DNA from: Phycisphaerae bacterium
GTDB taxonomy: Bacteria; Planctomycetota; Phycisphaerae; UBA1845
Direction of reading: 5' to 3'
Length of the DNA stretch: 12,296 nucleotides
NCBI GenBank assembly: GCA_028277545.1
Contig: JANQGB010000939.1
Coordinates: 1-12,296 of the forward strand
A model generated the notes under the pieces. That model was not told where the DNA came from and ran no database searches. It was given only the letters and a program-made list of their open reading frames with translations. A program made the position numbers and the translations under genes. This document shows positions 1 through 5,302 of the stretch, piece after piece (position 1 is the stretch's first letter; each line of letters starts with the position of its first letter).

Positions 1-72
1 CGGCGTTCGCGCCGCACCACGCGAGGGGAACGCCACCGGGCCGGCGGCTTCTAGCAACGGAGACCTGCTTAG

Positions 73-1059
73 ATGAACCTGCATGGAGTGAATCGCGCGG
101 TGGTGGCGATCCTGCTGGCGGTGCTGGCCGCGCCGGCGGTGGCGGGCGGCTGGGAGGACTCTCCACTGGGTAAGGCCAAGTTCGGCGAAGTCTGGAGCGG
201 ACCGGCGGTTCAGCACCGGGCCCTGGCCGGCAAGGTCGTACTGGTCAAACACTGGGCCGACTGGTGAGGCGCCTGCAAAATGTCGATGCCCGGGTTGGCA
301 TCCTACGAGAAGGAAATGCGGTCGGCTGGCCTGGTCGTCATCGGAGTGGTGAGCGACTCCAAGAAGAAGGCTGTGCAGAAGGTCCTCGATAAAGCCAAGG
401 TCGAATTCTCCACGGTTAACGGCGCCAAGCTGCCTGACGTGAACATCAAGGCCTTTCCGACATACACCGTCTACGACCGCAATGGTCAGATCGTATACGA
501 GCAGGTGGGCGCCGGGCCGAACGAGGATGCCATCAAGACTGCCGTAACCAAGGCCCTCGGCGAGCTCGGCACCGCGCTGATTGTCGATCCGGCGGACTAC
601 ACGGAGAAAGACATCGCTCGGCTGGCCAAGCGGGCCAGCAAGGGCACCAGCCTGGGCCGGTTGCTGGGTCAGCTTGAGGAGAAGATCGAGAACGGATCGC
701 CCGCGGAGCAGAAGGAAGCCCGGAAGCTAGAAAAGACGGTGGTAACCTACGGCGAGAAGATGCTGGAAACTGCCTTGGCCAGCGAGCAGAAAGCTCCTCA
801 CCTCTATTACGACCTGTGCAAGGACCTGGCTCGGCGGTTTCGCGGACACGACATCGGGGAGCAGGCAGACAAGATCTACAAGCCGCTGAAGAAGGATCGC
901 CAGGCCAGGAAAGAGATCGACGCCTCCCGGCTGTACCAGGAGTTGACCTCCGCCACGGGTAAGGACCGCGACAAGATTCTCAAGAAGATCAAACGCAAGT
1001 ACGCCAACACCCGCTTCGGCCAACAGGCCCTGGCCGAAGCGGAGAAGGAAGAAGGCTAA
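73..1059 (+). CDS. Exported thioredoxin-fold selenoprotein (UxxC), TGA at 265-267 read as selenocysteine
   Basis: Read through the TGA, this is a 328-residue protein. Residues 1-24 look like a signal peptide (hydrophobic VVAILLAVLAAP, then AVA before GG), so it probably acts outside the cytoplasm. The thioredoxin-like domain covers about residues 40-165: a strand (KVVLVKHWADW), the redox motif U65-G-A-C68 followed by K69, and a probable cis-proline segment F128-P129-T130 before YTVYD. U65 occupies the position of the attacking cysteine of WCxxC, so a thiol-disulfide oxidoreductase or peroxidase-like role is likely. Residues from about 170 to the end are charged and probably helical, without a family I recognise. 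The start has GGAG at 59-62, ten bases upstream. Reading the part after the TGA as a separate gene from the ATG at 280 would remove a core strand and half the active site, and no ribosome site precedes it. The alternative is a single-base lesion or sequencing error converting a Cys codon to TGA. Confidence 0.82.
265..308 (+). promoter_or_regulatory. Candidate bacterial SECIS hairpin following the in-frame TGA
   Basis: TGA is at 265-267. A perfect 6-bp stem pairs GATGCC (285-290) with GGCATC (297-302) around the 6-nt loop CGGGTT (291-296). The loop starts 24 nt after the A of TGA and its second base is G. As I recall the general description of bacterial SECIS elements, they have a short stem inside the coding region, a small loop with G in the first two positions and roughly 16-37 nt from UGA to loop; this fits. 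Two further pairs (T283-A308, C284-G307) can form below a 3' bulge at 303-306. Its role would be to recruit SelB with Sec-tRNA. I have no folding energy, and a 6-bp stem in GC-rich DNA can occur by chance; the position is what makes it credible. Confidence 0.62.
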
Positions 1060-1153
1060 CCGCCCCCAAGCCAGCAGTCAGAATACCAAGAGCGTGGCAG
1101 CCGCATCCACCCGCGCCACCAGCATCCATCTGCACCACGACCCCCAAGTGTGT

Positions 1154-1172
1154 CACCGTCATCGTGCCGGTG
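1154..1172. repeat. Diverged copy of the 19-nt hairpin repeat
   Basis: CACCGTCATCGTGCCGGTG matches the perfect hairpin at 1398-1416 in 17 of 19 positions. The context also matches: GTGT before it and GG-T-GTT-like sequence after it. The two substitutions spoil part of the stem, so this looks like a decayed family member. It lies about 95 nt downstream of the selenoprotein stop codon. Confidence 0.55.
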
Positions 1173-1212
1173 GCTGTTGCTGTGCCTCCTCGCCTCTCTG
1201 CCTTCTCACCTC

Positions 1213-1303
1213 TTTGACCTTCTGATTTTTGACGTTTTTTTGACGTTTTGATTTTTGACATTTCGAGGTTTCGACGTTTTGACTTTTTGACTTTTCAAAA
1301 GTC
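1213..1303. repeat. T-rich TTTTTGACG-type degenerate array, copy 1
   Basis: The stretch is a run of degenerate units of the form TTT-T-GAC(G/C/A) with variable T-tract length, changing to TTTCGACG near 1270. It ends in the perfect palindrome GACTTTT-C-AAAAGTC at 1289-1303. Its composition is sharply different from the GC-rich genes on both sides. I recall similar motifs in planctomycete intergenic DNA but cannot verify that here. Confidence 0.7.
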
Positions 1304-1326
1304 GGCGCGTCAGCTCTCCACCCCGT

Positions 1327-1382
1327 CTGGTGCATCAAGATGCACCCTACTCCCCTGGTGCATCAAGATGCACCTACGCCCC
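1327..1382. repeat. Two tandem 28-nt units, each with a perfect 18-nt palindrome
   Basis: GGTGCATCAAGATGCACC occurs at 1329-1346 and again, identically, at 1357-1374. Each copy is an 8-bp perfect stem (GGTGCATC/GATGCACC) around AA. The repeat period is 28 nt; the palindromes are both preceded by CT and followed by 8-10 nt of related C-rich spacer. As RNA each could form a hairpin on either strand; as DNA each is a two-fold symmetric site. Confidence 0.85.
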
Positions 1383-1397
1383 TGCCACCATGTGTGG

Positions 1398-1416
1398 CAC
1401 CGGCATCTTGCCGGTG
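1398..1416. repeat. Perfect 19-nt hairpin repeat
   Basis: CACCGGCATCTTGCCGGTG has an 8-bp perfect stem (CACCGGCA/TGCCGGTG) and a TCT loop. It stands 24 nt after the second tandem palindrome and about 100 nt past the 3' end of the minus-strand operon. A related, less perfect copy is at 1154-1172. It is REP-like in size and placement; a terminator function for either flanking transcript is possible. Confidence 0.75.
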
Positions 1417-1424
1417 GGTCGTTG

Positions 1425-1500
1425 TTTCGCCGTTTCGCTGTTTCGCCATTTTGACTTTTTGACGTTTTGACGTTTCGGCGTTTCGGCGTTTCGACGTTTC
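1425..1500. repeat. T-rich 8-bp tandem array, copy 2
   Basis: The right-hand half is a regular tandem of 8-bp units with the pattern NGNCGTTT (TGACGTTT twice, CGGCGTTT twice, CGACGTTT once). It is preceded by looser TTTCGC/TTTTGAC units. It has the same strand orientation as the array at 1213-1303 and, with it, brackets the palindromes. It ends 13 nt from the last codon of the pseudopilus operon. Confidence 0.75.
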
Positions 1501-1513
1501 AACCCACCATCAT

Positions 1514-1921
1514 TCACTCCAACAAGTCGACGCCACAGGTGAGCGAGCGCACCCTGTCCCGAGGCAGCTCTATCTGCGCAGTGACAGCGACGGACCGAAC
1601 ACTCCCCGCAGCATCGAATACCGGCTCCAGCACCAGGCGGGCGTCACGGTCGCCGCGAACCATCTCGGTTGCCGTCAGAACGACCGGCTCGTCACCTGCC
1701 TGCCAGTCGCTGTGGCGCAAGCGGGCATAATCCGCACCGGCGTCGATCATCAGGCGCAGTTCGAGATCCACTTGGCGATCCCTCCCGGATCGTGCCATCT
1801 GGCCGGCATAAAGAGGCAGCGACAAGACCAGGCCCGACACTACGGCAAACAGTGCCAGCACCAGAACCAAGGTGAATGCAGAGCGGGCTCCCGCCGTGTG
1901 ATGTTTACGAGGAATCCTCAT
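1514..1921 (-). CDS. Short pseudopilin lacking Glu5 (GspK/PilX-like N-terminus)
   Basis: This 135-residue protein has a class III signal. A short basic leader ends at A15, followed by F16-T-L-V-L20 and a hydrophobic stretch to about residue 40 (LALFAVVSGLVLSLPLYAG). The +5 residue is leucine, not the glutamate found in most pilins; loss of Glu5 is typical of GspK, the tip pseudopilin. The following helix (LELRLMIDAGADYARLR) also resembles the GspK/PilX N-terminal helix, but the protein is far shorter than GspK (about 300 residues). It ends with a few beta-type segments (VVLTATEM, ARLVLEPV, RSVAVTAQIELP). Its ATG overlaps the stop of the preceding pseudopilin gene as ATGA, so it is translationally coupled. 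It is the last gene of the operon. Confidence 0.8.
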   Translation of the reverse strand: MRIPRKHHTAGARSAFTLVLVLALFAVVSGLVLSLPLYAGQMARSGRDRQVDLELRLMIDAGADYARLRHSDWQAGDEPVVLTATEMVRGDRDARLVLEPVFDAAGSVRSVAVTAQIELPRDRVRSLTCGVDLLE

Positions 1922-2499
1922 GGCGTATACCCCCGGCCAACAAAGAACGTGGCCTCGAAACGCCGCGTCGGATCGACTTCGCGCTTCGACTGACCACGCC
2001 AGAAGACGCGGGCAGTCAACAATGACGCCCTACTCCTGGGCCCCCGAGCAGTCGGCGGTTCCCCGGCACCATCCTCCGCCACCCATTCCGCACTTAAGGT
2101 GGCATGTTCGATGCGCCACTCGCGCACGTCGTCGGGCACGTCCCTGGACTCAAAGACCTCTCGCTTGGCTCGGTCACCCGCCAGCGTGTAGCGGACTCTC
2201 CGTTCACCGGTCACCAGGTCAAAGACGGTGGACCCGGCTGGCGACGCCCAGGGCTGGGCGGCGGAGGCGGATCTGGTGTCCTCTCGGATCGCGTCGAACA
2301 ACGAGCTGATGACCGTGTGGCCGTTGGCGATCTCGGCCGCGCGTCGCTGGGCACGCGTCGCCGTTAGCACGCCGGCGATGAGCAGAGCGGCCGCCGCCAC
2401 CAGCAGGCCGAACACCCCGATGATCTCGGTCAGGAAGTACGCCCGCCGCCGGCTGGCAGCTCCGGTATGACGCTTAATGCCGCACCGGCCGTGGTTCAT
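1918..2499 (-). CDS. Minor pseudopilin, GspJ-like
   Basis: A 193-residue prepilin. The basic leader (SRRRA) ends at A20, then Y21-F-L-T-E25, giving Glu at +5, and a hydrophobic helix to about residue 45. Ala at -1 and Tyr at +1 are less usual than Gly|Phe but acceptable to prepilin peptidases. The segment after the helix (SSLFDAIREDTRSASA) resembles the GspJ helix, and the C-terminal half is beta-rich (TVFDLVTGERRVRYTL, ASLLTARVFWRG), as in a minor pseudopilin head. The start at 2499 is chosen because it overlaps the upstream stop as ATGA and has GGAGG at 2507-2511, 7 nt upstream. The longer open frame to 2895 only shadows the upstream gene. Confidence 0.83.
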   Translation of the reverse strand: MNHGRCGIKRHTGAASRRRAYFLTEIIGVFGLLVAAAALLIAGVLTATRAQRRAAEIANGHTVISSLFDAIREDTRSASAAQPWASPAGSTVFDLVTGERRVRYTLAGDRAKREVFESRDVPDDVREWRIEHATLSAEWVAEDGAGEPPTARGPRSRASLLTARVFWRGQSKREVDPTRRFEATFFVGRGYTP

Positions 2500-2915
2500 G
2501 GTGATGCCTCCGCCACGTACGTAGTCACCGTGCAACTGGCTGTGCGGTTGGAGCGGGTGGCGACGGTGGCCTTTACCACGTACCGCGTAAGACCTGCCCA
2601 GTCGCCTTGGCCTGGTTGACGATCGACTTTGTATGTGACTGCCTCGGTGTTCTCTGGAGGCACGCGCCCGGCGCGAAGGTGGTCGAGGTACGACTCCGCC
2701 GCCAACTGCGCCTGGTGGTGCGAAAGCTGGTAGTCGGTGGCCTGCCTGTACGACACGATCAGCCCGGTCATCAACGCCAGCAGTATGCCGGTCAGCGCAA
2801 GAGAGCCGACGACTTCGAGCGTGATGAAGCCTCCGCCCGTTCGTGAACTCCTGAGGCGGCCCGGCGGGCGGTGATCCCCGGCCGGCATGCGGCAACGAGA
2901 CCTGCGTCCTCTCAT
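2496..2915 (-). CDS. Minor pseudopilin, GspI-like
   Basis: A 139-residue prepilin. The leader is unusually long (29 residues, arginine-rich) and ends in GGG, with cleavage expected at G29|F30, followed by I-T-L-E34 (Glu at +5), V-V and a hydrophobic helix to about residue 52. The following segment, AQLAAESYLDHLRAG, resembles the conserved GspI helix (AENxLxxLR). The rest is a small beta-type domain ending TVTTYVAEASP. The ATG at 2915 overlaps the TGA of the preceding GspF-type gene as ATGA, which fixes the start; the open frame continues upstream to 3047 only inside that gene. An alternative start at residue 10 (MPAG) would give a more normal leader length. Confidence 0.83.
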   Translation of the reverse strand: MRGRRSRCRMPAGDHRPPGRLRSSRTGGGFITLEVVGSLALTGILLALMTGLIVSYRQATDYQLSHHQAQLAAESYLDHLRAGRVPPENTEAVTYKVDRQPGQGDWAGLTRYVVKATVATRSNRTASCTVTTYVAEASP

Positions 2916-4069
2916 GGCATCGTATCCAGAATCGACCACAACAGTTGAATCAACGGCATGAACAGGGCCAACACGACGTAACCCACCATGCAGCCCAGCA
3001 CGGAGATTATCGCCGGCCAGGCCATCCGTGACAGTGCTCGCCACCACCGCAAGGCCAGCGAGCAGTGATAGTCGGCGGCATGATCCAGTACCACCTGCGG
3101 ATCGGCGTTGCCCCGCTCGAGGCTACGGCAGGCCCAGGCGAACACCTCGCCCAACTCCGACTTCTCTGCGGCGGCGGGTGCCGGTGTGCCCGACTCGAGA
3201 AGAGCAGCGAACCGCCGCCAGCGGCGCCGCAAAAAGACGTTGACCCGCAGCTCGGCAGCCAGGCGGGTGGCAGCCTGCAGCGTCATGCCGGCCTGCAGGC
3301 CCGTGCGGACCATTCGGATGGCCAGTGACATTCCGTTCCCGAACGCGACAGGGCGACCGAGAAACGGCACCCAGCGGTAAATGTCTGCCAGAACCAGAAA
3401 CCGGTTTTCACCCGGCTCGCGGACGATGCTTGAGGCCGCTATGGCCGACAGAACCAGTGACGACAGCAGGGACGCCAGCACGGCGGCAAATATATGAGCG
3501 GAACGGGACCAGTTGATGAGGCTGACGGTGATGGCAGGCAGTTCGGCGTCGAAATCTGAGAAGATGTCCTCGAACCTCGGGATAATCACGATCATCACTG
3601 ATGCCACCACGCTGACCGTGACCAGTACCAGAGCCGTTGGATAGAGCCAGTAGGAGCGCTCCGCTACGGCTGTCGACCTCGAGCCGGCCAGGTAGTCTCC
3701 CAATGTAGAATCGAGGTCCGCCAGCGCCCGTGGAAGCTGGCCCGCTTTTTCGCCCGCCGCTATCGCGCTGGCCACCAGGGGAGAGCAGTACGGGTGGGCT
3801 TGAGTGACAGCCTTCGATAGAGGCATTCCCCGGGCCACCAACTCACCCATTCGCCGGAGGACCCGGCCGGCATACCCGGCTTTTCCCTGCCCGGCTACAC
3901 TGAGGGCCCCCGCGAGCGGCAGGTTCAAGTTGGCGATCGTCGCCAGGTGGTTGACGGCCGTTCTGGTGACCGACTTGCGCCGCAGTTGCACGACGCGCCA
4001 CAACACGACGGCCGCCCCCGGCGACACCACCAACGCCAGTACGAAGAGCAGAAAACTCCCTAATGCCAT
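2912..4069 (-). CDS. gspF: GspF/PilC-type inner-membrane platform protein, second paralogue
   Basis: A 385-residue protein with two T2SF-type domains. An extra N-terminal membrane segment (residues 4-26) replaces the cytoplasmic start of the neighbouring paralogue. The first domain carries the pattern LASAI-AGEKAGQLPRAL (about 95-115), followed by a membrane segment near 140-168 and the family signature VIIPRFEDIFSDFDAELPAITV. The second domain (about 240-340) has GLQAGMTLQAA, then a C-terminal membrane segment ending LFMPLIQLL. It would anchor the ATPase and pseudopilus in the inner membrane. GAGGAGA at 4078-4084 overlaps the stop codon of the upstream gene and lies 8 nt from the ATG, so the two are likely coupled. 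Two F-type genes in tandem could form a heteromeric platform. Confidence 0.88.
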   Translation of the reverse strand: MALGSFLLFVLALVVSPGAAVVLWRVVQLRRKSVTRTAVNHLATIANLNLPLAGALSVAGQGKAGYAGRVLRRMGELVARGMPLSKAVTQAHPYCSPLVASAIAAGEKAGQLPRALADLDSTLGDYLAGSRSTAVAERSYWLYPTALVLVTVSVVASVMIVIIPRFEDIFSDFDAELPAITVSLINWSRSAHIFAAVLASLLSSLVLSAIAASSIVREPGENRFLVLADIYRWVPFLGRPVAFGNGMSLAIRMVRTGLQAGMTLQAATRLAAELRVNVFLRRRWRRFAALLESGTPAPAAAEKSELGEVFAWACRSLERGNADPQVVLDHAADYHCSLALRWWRALSRMAWPAIISVLGCMVGYVVLALFMPLIQLLWSILDTMP

Positions 4070-4083
4070 ACAGGCCGTCTCCT

Positions 4084-5283
4084 CTAGTAGCCTCCGCTGA
4101 CCGAGTTGACCAGGTTGATCAGGGGCATGAACAGGGAGAAGATACAGAAACCGACAGCCAGGCCCACAAACAGCAGCGCCAGCGGCATCAGCCAGACCCG
4201 CAGCATGGCCTGACTGTGTGCCGCCCGTAGGTCGTACGCACCCGCCAGTTGAACCAGCGCCTCCGGGAGGTTGTTGCGCCCCACCGCGACGTCCATCACG
4301 AACCCGAACATCGGCGGAATCAGCGACGAGTTGCCGCTTTGCGTACCCGGGGATTCGCCTTGCTCGACGGAGGTTGCCAGCGCCTCGGCATCGCGATCCA
4401 GCAGCGCACTTCCGGAGGCACCAGCGGCCAGGCGCAAGGCTTCCGGCAGCGGAACGCCCGACGAAACGGTGAGCGCCAGGCTGCGCGAGAATCTCGAGAT
4501 CAGAGAGGACCGCCCCACCGCTCCAATCAGAGGTATGGACATGGCCACCCGTTCGCGGAACCGCCGCCCGCCCGGCGAAGCCCGCATAGCCAGCCAGCAG
4601 ATCACAAAGCCGACTACAACCGCGCCGAACAGTGCTGCCAGCATGGGAAAGGAGCGAGCCAGGTCGAACAGCAGAACGGTACTGACAGGCAGCCGGGTGT
4701 CGAAGTCGAGAAAGATCTCCTCGAACGAGGGCACCACGAAGGTCAGCAGCAGAGCCACGATGGCAACGGCGAAGGCCAGGGTCATCGCCGGATAGGCAAT
4801 GGTCTCGATGATAATCCGCCTGGTCTCACCCAGCAGGCGCAGATGTTGGGAGAGGTTAAGAAGCGTGGCGGGAAGCTGGCCGCTCTCGATGCCGGCCCTG
4901 ACCGTGCGGGCATACAGATGTGGCAGTTGGCTCTCGTGGTTGGCTATCGCCTGGTCCAACGGCACGCCGCGCTGTACGTCACTGGCAATTGCTTCGATTA
5001 CCCGGCGCAGTTTCGGCGAGTCGACGTCGCTGGCCAACTGTCGCAGGCCCTCGTCCAGGCACATCCCGGCCGACGAGAGGGCGGCCAGTTGTTCGTTGAA
5101 GAAGATGAAATCCTCATCGCTGACCTGGCGCGGCGCGCGAGGGGGCTTGGTCTCGCTGAGTTGAATCGCCTCCAGCCGCAGCTCGGTCAACCGCTGCATG
5201 GCGACATCGAAGTCGTCGGCCTCGATCACGCCCGATATTGCGGAGCCGCTCTGGAATTGTGCCTGGTACGCAAAGTGTGCCAT
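4084..5283 (-). CDS. gspF: GspF/PilC-type inner-membrane platform protein, first paralogue
   Basis: This 399-residue protein has the normal GspF layout. A cytoplasmic N-terminal segment (residues 1-55, AYQAQFQSGSAISGVIEADD) is followed by T2SF domain 1 (about 60-180; FFNEQLAALSSAGMCLDEGL, then TVRAGIESGQLPATL). A membrane segment leads into VPSFEEIFLDFDTRLPVSTV; a second membrane segment is near 212-233. T2SF domain 2 (about 265-385; SRSLALTVSSGVPLPEALRLAA) ends in a last membrane segment before FMPLINLVNSV. The family acts as the polytopic platform to which the assembly ATPase docks. The gene starts 19 nt after the ATPase stop, with only a weak ribosome site (GTGAGA). The long open frames on the opposite strand are codon-bias shadows. 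Confidence 0.92.
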   Translation of the reverse strand: MAHFAYQAQFQSGSAISGVIEADDFDVAMQRLTELRLEAIQLSETKPPRAPRQVSDEDFIFFNEQLAALSSAGMCLDEGLRQLASDVDSPKLRRVIEAIASDVQRGVPLDQAIANHESQLPHLYARTVRAGIESGQLPATLLNLSQHLRLLGETRRIIIETIAYPAMTLAFAVAIVALLLTFVVPSFEEIFLDFDTRLPVSTVLLFDLARSFPMLAALFGAVVVGFVICWLAMRASPGGRRFRERVAMSIPLIGAVGRSSLISRFSRSLALTVSSGVPLPEALRLAAGASGSALLDRDAEALATSVEQGESPGTQSGNSSLIPPMFGFVMDVAVGRNNLPEALVQLAGAYDLRAAHSQAMLRVWLMPLALLFVGLAVGFCIFSLFMPLINLVNSVSGGY

Positions 5284-5302
5284 GACGGTTTCTCACACTG
5301 AA

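Larger units (their letters stand above)
1060..1513. other. Gene-free, repeat-rich region between convergent 3' ends
   Basis: The 454 nt between the stop of the selenoprotein gene and the end of the pseudopilus operon contain no credible gene. Possible reading frames here translate the low-complexity T-rich repeats into FRRFDFLTF-like strings. The stretch consists of about 150 nt without clear structure except one diverged hairpin, a T-rich TTTGAC array, two tandem palindromes, a 19-nt hairpin and a second T-rich array that ends 13 nt before the operon's stop codon. Because both flanking transcripts end here, the hairpins may serve as bidirectional terminators or mRNA 3'-end stabilisers. That role is an inference from position. 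Confidence 0.7.

Noticed and set aside
265..267. TGA as a reassigned tryptophan or glycine codon (alternative genetic code)
   Set aside because: TGA ends several genes here, including all four ATGA overlaps and one ketosynthase gene, so it is not reassigned in general.
280..1059. Separate 259-residue gene starting at the ATG after the TGA
   Set aside because: It would begin inside the UxxC motif, lacks a ribosome site and loses the first core strand of the thioredoxin fold. Read-through explains both halves.
1327..1382. Short CRISPR array
   Set aside because: There are only two units, the repeated part is a palindrome with 10-nt C-rich spacers, and no cas gene is present.
1248..1454. Small plus-strand gene in the repeat region
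   Set aside because: It translates the T-rich arrays and palindromes into low-complexity sequence and has no ribosome site.
2916..3047. N-terminal extension of the GspI-like pseudopilin
   Set aside because: It overlaps the end of the second GspF gene in another frame. The ATGA overlap and the prepilin leader support the start at 2915.
4249..5301. 350-residue plus-strand open frame opposite the first GspF gene
   Set aside because: It is rich in Gln, Arg and His, has no recognisable domain and mirrors a well-supported GspF gene. It is a GC-bias shadow.
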